Assembly: GCA_026545225.1 (NCBI GenBank)
Contig: CM048845.1
Coordinates: 98,582,533-98,646,532, forward strand
Direction: 5' to 3'
DNA length: 64,000 bases
DNA from: Cornus controversa
Lineage: Eukaryota > Streptophyta > Magnoliopsida > Cornales > Cornaceae
Shown here: piece by piece, positions 32,095 through 43,957 of the stretch
Numbering within the stretch: position 1 is the first letter of the stretch
How the letters are laid out: each line of letters begins with the position of its first letter
Made by a program: the position numbers and the translations under genes
The notes under the pieces: model-generated
What the model was told of the DNA's origin: nothing
Databases searched by the model: none
What the model saw: the letters and a program-made list of their open reading frames with translations, nothing else

Positions 32095-33530
32095 ACACGA
32101 GTGTTAAAGTGAGAGAATGAGAGAGAACTCTTATGTTGAATTGTATTGAATAGTGGTACAAAAAGCCTATTTATAGGCTAGAAATGTGGTAGGTTGGTGG
32201 TATATTAGGACAAGTACAATCGTGTTATATAAGAAAACCCTAAATGATTGGTAAATGGTAGCACAAGGAAGGTAGTAGGTGAGTGCAAGTAAGGAGGTAG
32301 GTGGATGATAATATAACATGTGTATAATATATGTTAACATCCCCCTCAAACTCAAAGTGTAAGAGTATATACCAATTTGAGTTCGGAAACTTAATCCTAA
32401 AGGCGTCCTGCTGTATGTGATTGAGTAGGCGAACGTAGGCGTCTGATTACCATTAGAGGCACATGAAAGCGCAGTAGTCACAGAGATGGATAATTACCAA
32501 TGAATGCATACGAAAGTGTTATGGTCAATCACGGAGGCCTGTGATTACCACTATGCAAGGAAGCACAGTGGTTAATCACGGAGGCGTGTGATTACCATTG
32601 GTGGGTGCACGAAAGTGCGGTGGTCAATCACAGAATCGTGTGATTTCCACTAGAGGTGTGTAAAAGCGCAATGGTCAATCATGAATGAGTGTGATTACAC
32701 TAGTTGGTGCACGGAAGTACGATGGTCAATCATAGAAGTATGTGATTACCACTGAAGGGTGTTTGTGGCACGTGGTAGTGCTTGGAAGTGCTTTTCGAGA
32801 ATTTTTTTTATCAGAGGACTTTGACGATTAATTGTTGGGGATGAGGCTGATTGTGTCATCCCGACGATAACGACGATGGAAAGAGAATATTACTACCAAC
32901 GATCGACGACGACACTGCTAGTGGATAATAACAAGTGGCTAGTGAAGAGCCCGAAAAGAAAAAGAGAGAGAGTTTCAAAATCCTAGCTCTAATACCATGT
33001 TATAAATATAAGAAAAAGAAAGAGAGAATTATTGATCTCTGTATTGAATTGTATTGAATAGTAGTACAAAGAGCCTATTTATAGGCTAGAAATGTGATAG
33101 GTGGGGCATATTAGGACAAATACAGTCGTTATATAAGAAAACCTAGGTGGTAGGTAAAGGATAGTACAAGAAAGGTAGTAGGTGAGTACAAGAAAAGTAG
33201 TAGGTGAATGCTAATATAACATGTGTATAATATATATTAACATCCCCTTCAAACTCAAGGTGGTAGGGTGGATCCCAACTTGAGTTTGAAAACTTAATCC
33301 TGAAAGCGTCCTCGTTTATGTGATTGAGTGGGCCCATGAAAGCGCGATAGCCAATTATGGAGAATTTGGAAATTTAAACCCTAAGGCGTCCTAGTTTATG
33401 AGATTGAGTGGGCGCACGGAAGCGTGGTACTATGGTAGCCAATTACAAAGGCGAGTGATTCCTTACGCGGTGATCAATCATGGAGGCGTGTGCTTATGTG
33501 CTAATATAACATGGGTATAATATATATTAA
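32095..33530 (-). mobile_element. TRIM-like LTR element array with minisatellite interior
   Basis: Two LTR-like direct repeats (about 32100-32341 and 33000-33242) share GAATTGTATTGAATAGT, GCCTATTTATAGGCTAGAAA and ATAACATGTGTATAATATAT. On the minus strand the right one is followed by TGGTATTAGAGCTAGG (tRNA primer-like), and a purine tract (GAGTTTGAGGGGGA) precedes the left one. The interior is only about 660 bp. A second partial unit (33243-33495) and a third LTR fragment (from 33496) continue the array, so it looks like LTR-interior-LTR-interior-LTR. It has no coding capacity. It is a non-autonomous fossil; the LTRs have drifted by very roughly 15 percent. Confidence 0.7.
32395..32765. repeat. 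Minisatellite, about 60-bp unit
   Basis: About six units follow the pattern GTGTGATTACCA..GTGG.., GTGCACGAAAGTGC and GGTGGTCAATCACGGAGG. Similar pieces recur at 33335-33490 in the second interior. Confidence 0.75.
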
Positions 33531-33616
33531 GAGTGAGAAAGAGAGAATCGGAAGATTCTTACGTTTGGCTACAAAGATAAGAATTAAACTTTTGGAAACA
33601 AAGATATCTATTTTTT

Positions 33617-33775
33617 GTCGAAAAAATTACAACCTAGTCCTACTTTTGCACCTTAAAAACAACTAAGTCCTATGCATTTTTTATTAGGACAAAAAAGTCC
33701 TACTTCGAAATTTTATTTCCCAACAAATAAATTTAAATTTGAACTTGTTTTCAGTATTGCCCTTATTATTAAGTA
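33617..33775. repeat. Dispersed repeat, copy 1 of 3
   Basis: Landmarks are AAATTACAACCTAGTCCTAC, ACAACTAAGTCCTA and TTAGGACAAAAAAGTCCTAC. Copies lie at about 34938-35100 (same orientation) and 36590-36765 (inverted). Confidence 0.65.
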
Positions 33776-33942
33776 TCAATCATGTATCAAACTCATCCAC
33801 TCTTTTCTTTAGTGTCACACTCATTCATTTACTAGTCTCAATTTTAACCTAAAGCCAAAAAATATAAGAGTGGCCATTTGAGAAGTAGTAGTGAAAACTC
33901 ATGTAAAAAAATTCAAGCCAGAGCCAAGGCTAAAAAGACTAA

Positions 33943-34136
33943 GGCTCTGTTTGGATTGACTTTTGAAAAGCGACTTTCAACTTTTCAAGTTCAAAAGCTG
34001 TTTTGGAGAGTCTTTGGGCGAAAGAGCTTCAGTGTCCAAAGAGAGCATTTAAAGGAAGATGGGGTACCAGCTTTCTTTTCTACTTCTCTTTTTCTTTTGC
34101 GTAAAAGTCGAAGCAAAAGCTCTGCCAAACAGGGCC
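33943..34136. mobile_element. Tourist-like MITE (PIF/Harbinger)
   Basis: The left end GGCTCTGTTTGGATTG and right end CTGCCAAACAGGGCC form inverted repeats of the GGCYCTGTTTGG type. TAA flanks both sides (33940-33942 and 34137-34139), the usual Tourist target. It is 194 bp long and non-coding. Confidence 0.8.
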
Positions 34137-34139
34137 TAA

Positions 34140-35677
34140 CAAAACTTGAAGGGACAAAAACCGTGATTTGTGCCTAAAAGACCAAATATGAGAAAACTAA
34201 CTTTTTATACTAATAATTACACAAATTAGAGAAGAGTCCCAAAACTTGTGGAGGACTTCAAGGGAAACACCTAAAAGCAAAGAATTTAAATAGATTGAAT
34301 ATTTTTATGGGATTAGTAAACATTTTATTTTCTTTAAGAACTTTTTTTTAAAATTTGGCTAAACATTATCTTTTATTTAAGCAAAAAGTTTTTGCTAAGA
34401 AATATAGATATATATATATTTCAGTCTCAACATTCATTGTTTTGCTTTTGCTTCTGCTTCTGCTTATGCTTAACAAGGAAGTACATGAAAAGTAATCACA
34501 CATAAAACAATTTGCCATTGATGGTGAAGTTCTACATATACTCAGAGATCAAATGATGAAATAACGAACCAAACAAATTATAATCTACATCCCCCAACAA
34601 TCGTCCATTATAGTAGTTAAGTGTTAAAAAATGAAAGGACTACTTTGACACTTTTCAGGGAAGACAACAAATTGCCAGTTTTACAAAGAAAACTATTAAC
34701 ACTACTATTATCACTGTAGCTTTCAAAAATCTGCAGAATGATATTGCTTTGCTATACCAGAACCTCCCATGTACCCAAATCAAACTCTTTACCATCCTGC
34801 CATAAATCCACACAAGAAGAATGATGAAAAAACAATTAAATCCCCAATAATGAATGGAAAGGGTAAAAGAGGTATTCAATTTTATAATAAATTGTTAGAA
34901 ATAGGTGTCAAAAGTAAGTCTTCTTTGTACTAAAGAAAATTTTATAGAAAAATTATACCCTAATCTTACATTTACACCTTAAAGAAAATTAAGTTTTATA
35001 AAAATTTCATTAGGACAAAGAAGTCCTACTTGAGAACTATTTTCAAATGAGTTCAAATTTAAACTTTTTTTCACTATGCCCTTATTACTAAAGTACCAAG
35101 TATAAAAAATAAAATAAAAAACATCATACCCAGTGCACGACTTCGTCCGCTTGAGCAATCAAGTATGAAAGTCATTAATTTTTTTCTTTAGACTCACTAT
35201 AATTATAGTGATATCAAAGAGCAAATAACATCTCTTAGAATTAATATAATATGTTTCAATATTAATTGTTATTTCCTGTTCTTGTTGACACTTTACCAAC
35301 TAATGCACGCTAGAGGTAACAAGAAAGAAAAACAAAAAATTATCACAAAGGGAATAGAAATTTACTGTTGCTGATACATTGGTGTAGATACCAATTTCTC
35401 TTATTTTAATCTAATGACAATTAGAGTTAACCAATAGTTAAACATTTGAGTACTAATCACATCATCTACTAATTTGGAAATTTGGTAAATGGAGTAGAAA
35501 GAAAATTGAAGACATGGTAGAGAAGCAGGGTTTTTGTTTTCAAATTTATACCATATAAAATTTATGGTAAAATTTAATTAATGTTTACAAAAAGAAATAT
35601 AATTCCGTATAGTACGAACAATTTAATAAATAGATTGATCCATATTTTTTTTATATGTATCACAAAACAAATTAACC
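34140..35677. other. AT-rich intergenic DNA with dispersed repeat copy 2
   Basis: The repeat at about 34938-35100 matches the 33617 copy (TTAGGACAAAGAAGTCCTAC). A minus-strand frame near 34655-34879 is hydrophobic but unrecognised. No gene is supported. Confidence 0.45.
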
Positions 35678-35685
35678 ACAACCAC

Positions 35686-36300
35686 TACAGATGGCAAAAA
35701 TCCCCAACCCGGCGGGGAACCGCCCCGCCCCGCCCCAACCCGTTTAAAACAGGTTTGGGGAACCGTTTATGTTAATGGAACGGGGATGAATTTTGTTAGT
35801 TAAAACCCGATCGATTTCAGGGCGGGGACGGGGAAAGGTCGCCCCACCCCACTTAAAACCCGCTCCGATTATTCTACACTTAATATGTTATTATATTATA
35901 TTACTTATGTGTATATATACTTAAATAGAAAACTTTAGCCCTAATCTCATTCCTGTCTCCTAGTTTACGATGATATGATTATGATTCTTTCCTTGTTCTT
36001 ACCATGAAGAATGAAATTCTATGTTAGTTTTATGTTAGAGGAATGTATGGTTAGTTTTATATAATTTTGTTGGAACTTGAAAAAAAAATTAATTTTCAAA
36101 ATATTTGAATTTTAATCGGTTATGGGGATGGGCGGTTTGGGGAGGGGTGAGTTCTGTCGGTTATGGAGCGGGGATGGGATAAAGGGGAAAATTTATAACC
36201 GGTTATGGGAGCAGTTATGGGGTTTTCAAAATTAAACGGTTATGGGGATGGAGATGGGGATGGGGATCCCCGCCCCATAACCGACCCATTGCCATCCCTA
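35686..36300. mobile_element. hAT-type MITE with GGGGATGGGG/CCCCGCCCC interior
   Basis: The ends are TACAGATGGCAA and TTGCCATCCCTA (complement TAGGGATGGCAA). ACAACCAC flanks both sides exactly (35678-35685 and 36301-36308). The interior repeats CCCCGCCCCGCCCCAACCCG on the left and GGTTATGGGGATGG on the right around an AT-rich core. It is non-coding. Confidence 0.9.
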
Positions 36301-36308
36301 ACAACCAC

Positions 36309-37075
36309 CGTAGAAAATTTAATTAATATTTAAACTCACGGGAATTGAAAGAGAAATATAAACATTAATTACAAGTAGATATATATATGTAATTAGCAAA
36401 CTATAATTTAACTAACATTGTCCATAAAAGATGAAATAATCAATAACCTATCTAGCATGTATCATTAAATATGTACTTGCCTGCTATCTTCTAACAAGGT
36501 GCAGAAGACAACCAAAAACGAAAAGCCTGATTTAAAAACCAACCAACAATTCACAAGTACCATATGAAAAGGATAAAAGAGATACTATAATTTTTATATA
36601 ACTTTATTGGAAATAAATCTCAAAAGTAATACTTCTTTGTCCTAATTAAAATTTTATAAAACTTAATTGTCTTTTAAGATGCAAAAAGTAAGACTAGAAG
36701 GTAATTTTATAAGACTTAGTTGTTTATAAAATGCAAAACTAGGATTAAGTTGTAATTTTCCCTTTTTTGTTTGTAATTTAATATACTTCGGCCTATGAAC
36801 TTTCTTGTTATTCAAGAGAAGTATGGGTTATTTGGTGGGACTAATTTCAATATATTGTGTTTATAAATATAGATTAAAAACTTAACAAAATGTATTTTTT
36901 TATACATGAAAAAATATATATAATTATTTTACTGTTGTCTTATTTTTTTTTAAATTTAAGATATTGCAGTGTTCGTGTTCACTGCGTACCACCATTTTTT
37001 TTGGCAAACAAGATAAAAAGAGTTAAACAGAACAATTCCGAAATCACAAATCATATATCATCAATCAGCAAGATT
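36309..37075. other. AT-rich intergenic DNA with inverted repeat copy 3
   Basis: The stretch at about 36590-36765 is the inverted copy of the 33617 repeat. Nothing else was recognised. Confidence 0.45.
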
Positions 37076-37079
37076 CGAA

Positions 37080-37651
37080 ATGTTTTCGTGGCCAACATCA
37101 AGCAAGGTAACTCCAACGCATCTCCGTCATCTCAGCCGCCATCCAGTGAAATCATCACCACACGACCACACTGGAACAAGAACTGCCGGAAACAAACCAA
37201 AACGAACGTGCAAAATCAAACAGAAAAATCCAAATCCAAACAAAACGACTCCCAACAAGGTGCACGCAAAGCCTCACCTAAGACAGAGAGCCGTTGGGGC
37301 CATGGGAGCGGAGACCTCACCTCCCCGCTTCCACAAAGTGAAGCGGATGAGGATAGAGAGAGAGAGGAGAAGGTGACGGCGCGGTTCCTAGTCACAGCAT
37401 GCCTACAAGAGACTCTTCCGGTCAAATGGAACACATGGCTCTCACCTATAAAAAGCACCAGCTTACCACTTAATGCACACGCCCACACAATGAACGTGGA
37501 CACTTCCACCAAATTGCTGTGCATTCTCAACACTCCCAACTTTCACCATGCAGACAGACCACAAAATAGAATAGTAGTGTGTACTTATACAACATCATCT
37601 CTCAATTGTTTGCAATACCTCACATTGCAAGTAATCATGAAGCTAACATGA
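37080..37651 (+). other. GC-richer island with TATA box and short open frame
   Basis: Composition rises well above the surroundings. CTATAAAAAGC sits near 37446, and an ATG in ACACAATGAACG follows at about 37490, a spacing normal for a plant promoter and start. The frame from that ATG runs 53 codons (MNVDTSTKLLCILNTP...) and was not recognised. It also lies within a longer 253-codon open frame of low-complexity composition, which looks non-coding. This could be the promoter and first exon of an unrecognised or decayed gene. Confidence 0.3.
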
Positions 37652-38756
37652 GGCAGCCAACATTCGTCAGATTAAATAATCAGTATTGTTAAAAAAAAAT
37701 ATATTAAGAGCTCAGTTTGCAGATTTCATAAGAAAAGAAAATGGTATGAAAATGATTCTGCTAAAACAGAAGGGAGAGAGAGAGAGAGAGAGAAGTTGTA
37801 TCATGCTCAGAAATTCTCACGTAAACCACATTTGTGAGACTGGCTCACATTAAGGCGTATTATGTTCCCAATTCTGCCGTAAACCATATTAGAGAGATTC
37901 CTATCCAATCAATTTTTGACATTTTTCCTTCTGGAAAAATTCATTGCCTGTGATGGAGGGATCACCTTTAAAATGGCCCATCATAACTGGATCAACCGAC
38001 TTCCCAAAAACAAAAAGTGAATCAATTGTGTAAACAATCAATCTAATTGTCAGACAAGGGGATGGAAAACAAATTAGTTCTACTATCAATTCTGGATATT
38101 GCAACAAGATAATAAGTCAATTAACCATCAATTCACTCTCTCCTCCCCAACTCCAGTAGTAGTACACATAATTGTCATTGAATTCCATCCTCAACCTTCC
38201 CATCAAAATCTCTCAGACAACTATTGCAAATAATGAGAAGTATCACAACAATATAAATGATCAGTTCAAAAAAATTAATCTATGGGCAGATAAGATGCCA
38301 TTGGTTGTTAAATCAATTCATTTTTTTCCTGGCCTACCTTCAGTAGGATCATAAACATTAACTACTAGAACCCTAAAACCATCATCCCTTCAAAGTTCAA
38401 ACTTACTGTTGTGAATAATCAAAGTATAAAAAGACAATCATATACCATGTAACAATCTAATAACCATTTCTTTTGGGTTACACCAGAGTGTTCCTATTCC
38501 TAACCATTTTTAAGTCAATAAAGAAGCAAATAAGAAAGAAGCAATCTTCATCAATAAAAGAAAACTTGAGTTGACTTTAGAAGTCTAGATTTTAGAAGCA
38601 AAACACATTCAGCATAACCTGATTCAACCATTTGGAACAACCACCAACAAAAACAAAATGTGTATTTTCCACTAGCTCCTCACACTACCACGAGCAACAC
38701 TACATGCTTTGATTCAGTAATACAACGCAGGTGAGAGTTGGTCTCTAACGAGAAAA
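37652..38756. other. Intergenic DNA downstream of the RRM gene
   Basis: The right part probably holds the 3' untranslated region of the minus-strand RRM gene. No other feature was recognised beyond a short (GA)n run near 37773-37792. Confidence 0.5.
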
Positions 38757-41700
38757 TCAATAGGAGGGATAATTGGTCGGGTTATTTGTGTCATAGCGGC
38801 TCAATCTAGAGTGGCTAATATTATCCAACGCTGCCCCAAAAACCCTTCGACTATAATCATAATTGGTGCCATCAAAATGTGATCTATAACCATTAGGTGG
38901 TGGTGTTACACCAGGGGGAGCTGGCACTGAATAAGAAAGAAAGAAGGTTGTAAGCACGAAAATAAATAAACGAGCCAATTTCTGAGAAAAATGAGCATGA
39001 AGTGACATTTTTACTGAAAAGAACACACATCACCTTGTGCATAATTTATTTCCTGCCTGCACGGTGTTGACAACCTCACAGAATTGGGAGAGCCTTCAGT
39101 ATTGTTAAATGTTACAAGGTGAGGTCTTGGTTTGAGAGAAGAATTTAATGTGGATGTCGTTGCTGTGGACAAGTTCGGCGAGGGCTTGTCTTGCCCAGAA
39201 ATCTGTTTTTCAGAGTGCAAGCGTCATTAAATATCAAACTAGATTATTAACAAGCCAGGGATTTGAACTTGGCTCCCCTATATTTTTTAACTCTTCACAA
39301 AAGTTCCCTCAGCCAGCCTGTCCCCAATTATTGAGAGTCAACCCACACTACTAAACATATGAGGCTCTGTCATTTCTCCAAAAACCGAGTGTTAAATGTT
39401 AATCCACCTCATTTGCCAGCCTCTTCTTCGGGAAAATGACAAAAGCACTCCATTTCTTGATGATGCACACAATATCTGGAAACAGGCTGGAAAAGTCGAT
39501 GATTTTGGAGGAGCTAATCCCAGGCTCTAGAAGCACTAAGAGAATTTTACAAGTAATATGACACGATATATACTAAAAACAAATCAAACAAGAATGATGC
39601 CAATCACTAATTCAAATCAAAGGCCTATTCCTAGCCAAAATAATGTTCATCAAATGACAGTTGAGATTCAAAACCATTAAAAACTTCAACTAATTCAAAG
39701 AATATAAAACAAGGACGCACCGCAAATTTCAGTGTTCGGTTGTGGAGTGTCACAAGGCCAGAGAAAAGCCGGACGGCATAGTCTGCAATCTCATCGGTCT
39801 CATATTCTGCGAAGGCAAAACCTTTTGGCCGATCGGTTTCCTTGTCTCGAGGAATATACAAGTCCACTACACGCCCTGCCTGAATGAGAATATCATACAA
39901 CACCCTTTCACTCACTCTCTCGTCCAAATTACCTATTTAGAAAGCATATTAAACAGAGTTAAAACAAGATATTCAATTACAAATCAAAAAGGGTTCTACT
40001 TTAACTATAATAATCACTCAGTAATTGGTGATTAAGATAATTACATGTGGAGAATGTGATATGTTAAGGCAGAGTTGAGTTAAACAGACAATTCAATATA
40101 CTCTTACAAAACAAGAATATCATAGGAATAGTTCTGGTCAGAAATAGAAGGCTTCATGTGACATCATAATAAAGTAACAGAGTCGTTCATTACAGATAAA
40201 TGAATCTCTCATGGACTAAATGACAGGAAGAGACCAAGTGAGTTCACGATCTGTTGATCCATCAATCATCGTGATTGTGTGTAGTGTTTGTATCATACTG
40301 ATTCATACAGTCCATAAGGACCTTGAGAAAAACAAAATTTAAATAAGAGATAACTCCTGGAAAAAGGTTTGATTTATGTTAAGATTCAACTCAGACCTTG
40401 TACTATATTACGGTTTACCCTTCACTAAGTCCTATTACATGTTTATTTTAGCTCAACGTGTTACTCGTCAGTTTCTAATATGTTTTCTTGTATTTTAGGA
40501 GTTATTTTGGCAATTCCATATTTTCTAAATATTATAGACTGTAGTGGTGGTCCATAGATCACATTCTGACTCATCTTATATTATAACATCTTTAAATGTA
40601 GCTCTTAACATGGTAAATTGCAAAAAGGCAAAAATGGACTCGTCAAATTATGCTAGTAACCTCTCTGCACTAAATTTCTTGACAATAACCCCTGATCCAT
40701 CTAATGTCACAGTCAACCCCATTCCATCATATCGCATGTGCCATTTGTTTTGTTGTTATGAACACAATACCTTTCTGATGACCATTATCCTCTATGTAAA
40801 TTTGTGATAATCCAACTGCATGTTTGAATAGATTGACAACCCATTTTTACATTAAAATCCCCGAAGAGTCATTACCTTTCAAACTTACTGTCTTCTACCA
40901 CAATAATCAAAGTCAACTGCCCGCCACCATTCACAATTCTCAACGCCTCCACAGCCAATCTTTGCCCTTCCCATCGTACCCCATCTTCTCATACCACTAT
41001 CACTCAGATTATCATTCCACAACCACCACCAAACAACCAAATGAAAAGAATTTAGCAACCAACTATCTTTATCAACCCAAAATCACCATCACTACACCAC
41101 TAGGCCATTAGCCTAGCTGGAATAATCTCTCCTCCCTTAAAGGAGAGGTGAGGGGTTCGAGCCCCATAGTGAGCATTTGTGGGTGTGTGTGAGAGTATTT
41201 ACCTAATAATAAATAAATCAGCATCACTACCATCATATGCAAACTATCACGACCATTGCCATCAGAAAAATCAGTGCCAACGAACCCGCCATCATCAAAA
41301 ACCACCTACACCCACCCATCACTTCCCAACCACAACCAAAACCTCCAAATCATAATTTTACCATCTCCAGCCAAGCCCATTTACGATTTCCACCAAAACC
41401 ACTCCCCCTTTTCATCGTTAACCTCCACTACCCAATAAAGAGGAAAAGACATTTTCAAATCAGAAAGAGTGTCGAGAAATTTAAAGAGACGAAGTGGGAA
41501 ATTAGAAGGGAAAACATGAAGTATGAAAGTGTCTTGTTTAGAATTTAGTAGAGGGCTAGAGGCTTAAACAAATTATTGGAACGTCAAAGAAGTTATAGAG
41601 AACAAGAGAGTCTAAGAAAGTATAGATTTGGAAATTTTAATTTTAGAGAAAAATGGTGTGTTCTATAGAGTTTGGAATCATAGTAGCAAACTTTATGAAT

Positions 41701-43092
41701 ATTTCGGCTTTGGGCTCATTTTTACAGTTAGACCCCTTTGTAATGGAAAGATATTTATACAAGTATACCTTTTTTCCCAAAGACAAGTAGAAAAGCTGCT
41801 ACAAAGAGGATTTATTAAGGAAATTCTGTTAGTTGCAGGTGAAAGAAGATTAGTATATTTGGTTCGAGTATGGAAAAAAAAGGAAGGATGCAAGGCTATT
41901 TTCGGGCTTATGGTAGATCGTGGTAACTTTTTTCAAAATTGAGAGCAAATCTTCTTCAAGGAGGATTGATGCAAATAATTTAATGGCCTCTCAGAAAGTG
42001 TCTTGAAGAAGTCAAAGAGTCATTCTTGTTTTTTAGTACAAAGTAGTAGTTAACCTTCGGAATTACTAGCTGATTACTTGGGAAAGTTAAAAGGTGTTTC
42101 TAACGTTGAACGGCAATCCTATGGTCTTTGTCACGTTTTAGTTGTATCCCTCTCAATGATATACCCAATGTTCTAGAGTGTCCTCAAACCAGCGTTTCAA
42201 TATCAGAAATTTAATTAACAGGCTGGTAAATTGGTTTAACTAAAGTAACAGAAATAATGGGTGCGCCAACTATGACAAGAATAATCTGGATATCACGCAA
42301 ATATTTCAAATTTAAAAAAAAAAAAAATGAATAAAAGAACAAAATCAACTATCAAACTTATAATTGAATTCGTTAGCCCATGTATATATGAATGTATACA
42401 AGTCTATTTGTGTGTATAGGTGACTTTCTTACTCTTCAAGTATGGGTTGAGGTCTAACCTAATCAATCCGTAATGATTCATGTCAGAATGCGCGTATGTC
42501 TAAAAGACTTGAAAAGGTAAATTTTTGACGAGCAAAAAACTTAGAAATTTTTAGATTTAACAATGAGTTAGAACATATTTTACAATTGCAACTAATTTAC
42601 GACAAAGCCCTAATAATCTCATCTCAATGATCACCATAAAAAATCACTTCATAGAGTCTACGTTGCTTCGACAGAGAACAATTTCGATTTGTGATACTGA
42701 TACCCTCGGAAATCCCAAATTTATCATTAAAGTTGACAGAACAATTTCGATTTGTGATACTGATACCCTCGGAAATCCCAAATTTATCATTAAAGTTGAA
42801 AGAGAACAATTTCGATTTGTGATACTGATACCCTCGGAAATCCCAAATTTATCATTAAAGTTGAAAGAGAACAATTTCGATTTGTGATACTGATACCCTC
42901 GGAAATCCCAAATTTATCATTAAAGTCGAATTTGGTTGTTATTCTTGTTTTTCCTTCACGGGAAGACACTTTACCAAAAAAAAATTCCATATAAACAAAC
43001 AAACCAAAAGAGATGCAAAATCGAAGAATGAAGAGAAGAGATTTGATGGAGAACTTACCAATGTAAACCGTGCGAGAGGCGTTTTCAGACAT
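38757..43092 (-). CDS. RBM7-like single-RRM protein (nuclear exosome targeting)
   Basis: Four coding exons: 43092-43059, 39932-39721, 39202-39034 and 38926-38757, all with GT/AG borders and consistent phase, giving 194 residues. One RRM spans about residues 8-86, with RNP2 VYIGNL (9-14) and RNP1 KGFAFAEY (48-55). The signature ERVLYDILIQAGRVVDLYIP and then SGQDKPSPN places it with plant RBM7-like proteins (Arabidopsis AT4G10110). In Arabidopsis this protein co-purifies with the HEN2 helicase in a NEXT-like complex that feeds nucleoplasmic RNA to the exosome. The C-terminal half is Ser/Thr/Asn/Pro-rich and probably disordered. The start used is the second in-frame ATG (MSENASRTVYIG), as in relatives. 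Intron 1 is about 3.1 kb and holds a SINE and a minisatellite. No disruption is seen. Confidence 0.88.
41096..41216 (+). mobile_element. tRNA-derived SINE in intron 1 of the RRM gene
   Basis: An A box (TAGCCTAGCTGG, about 41109-41120) and a B box (GGTTCGAGCCCC, about 41154-41165) have the usual spacing of a Pol III promoter. A GTGGGTGTGTGTGAGAG stretch and an A/T-rich tail (AATAATAAATAA) follow. The flanks ATCACCATCACTAC and ATCAGCATCACTAC (41082-41095 and 41217-41230) differ at one base, as expected of a target duplication. The tail is like Au-type plant SINEs, but the family is not certain. It is not a tRNA gene, because a cloverleaf cannot be drawn. Confidence 0.75.
41600..42000 (+). other. 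Unrecognised open frame in intron 1 of the RRM gene
   Basis: A plus-strand frame of about 104 codons (around 41628-41942) contains EKLLQRGFIKEILLVAGERR and VYLVRVWKKKEGCKAIFGL. It has plausible protein composition but no recognised family. It may be a piece of a transposon protein. Confidence 0.25.
42671..42935. repeat. Four-copy tandem repeat, 64-66 bp unit
   Basis: Four nearly identical units share ACAATTTCGATTTGTGATAC, TGATACCCTCGGAAATCCCA and AATTTATCATTAAAGTTGA. Only the short joints differ (GACAG against GAAAGAG). It lies about 120 bases inside intron 1 of the RRM gene, measured from the exon 1 donor. Confidence 0.95.
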
Positions 43093-43340
43093 GATTGATC
43101 TTAGCAGAAAATCAACGGGTTTGAGTGGTTGCAAACGATTAGATAGTTTTATCGGACAAATAAAAAACCTAACACCGTACTCTTCTGCAATTATTTGTTT
43201 TGTTGGGAGACAAGAGATTTATTTATATATAATATATACGGACTATGAGGCGGTCGAGTTATGTTATGACTATGAGTTGGTAAGTTTTGGTCAAACAAAA
43301 CAAGCACTCAATCCTATTCCCACTCCGGTTTAGCAGAACT
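43093..43340 (-). promoter_or_regulatory. Upstream region of the RRM gene with a TATA-like element
   Basis: The minus strand reads TATATAAATA at about 43229-43220, some 130 bases before the chosen ATG. A TATA function is possible but unproven in such AT-rich DNA. Confidence 0.3.
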
Positions 43341-43957
43341 TACACGTTCCCGTTTAAAATTATTTATTAAATAGAGCACAATTTATAAAAAATTAAAAAT
43401 AAAACAGGATTAAAATAGATATTTTATAATGATGTTACGAATCTAACAAATTCTAAAAATAAAATAATTTTTCAACCATCATAATAATTTCTTTTCTCTT
43501 ATGCGAATAATAATCAAATTTAAATTCTCAATTGAAACTTGAGATTTAATATGATTGTAAGAATATCAGGATAATACATAGAGGTTTTCAAATAATATTA
43601 TTAAAATTAATAATATTTTTAATATTGCGATGAGAGATGCAATATGAGAAGAGAGAGATATGCCATGTGAGATAGAAGTGGGTTGAGCGGCAAAAATCTC
43701 TAGTGATTGGAATAAGATAAACTAGGGTTTGCTTAATATATACATAATATTTTATAAAATAAAATATATTATAAGGGCCAAATTGTAATTTTTTATTATA
43801 AAAGAGGTAGGGTGGGGGCGAGAATACCTTTTTCTATCCCCGCCACGCAACCGTGCTGGTTTTCAATCCTAACTTTCATCTCTGCCAAAAATCATTTAAC
43901 CACCCCTATAATTGTTCTAAACAAGACGAGGCGGAGCCGCGTGTTTTGTTACCCCTA
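43341..43957. other. AT-rich intergenic DNA
   Basis: No gene is seen. The last 150 bases have GGGTGGGGGCGAGAA and CCCCGCCACGC patches like the interior of the GGGGATGGGG MITE, but without a second end. Confidence 0.4.

Noticed and set aside
34655-34879. Hydrophobic minus-strand 74-codon frame as a small membrane protein
   Set aside because: No family likeness, no promoter or splice context, and hydrophobic frames are common in AT-rich DNA.
36890-37651. A 253-codon plus-strand open frame, one of the longest in the window
   Set aside because: Composition is low-complexity, no domain is recognisable, the 5' third is AT-rich intergenic DNA, and a better-placed TATA and ATG lie inside it.
39240-39360. 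Antisense tRNA-like GGGATTTGAACTTGGCTCCC as a second SINE
   Set aside because: Only a B-box-like phrase is present, with no matching A box or flanking duplication.
41096-41216. tRNA gene
   Set aside because: A and B boxes are present but no acceptor stem or anticodon arm can be drawn; the tail and flanks fit a SINE.
42627-42887. Repetitive 60-115 codon frames on both strands
   Set aside because: They are translations of the 64-66 bp tandem array in an intron.
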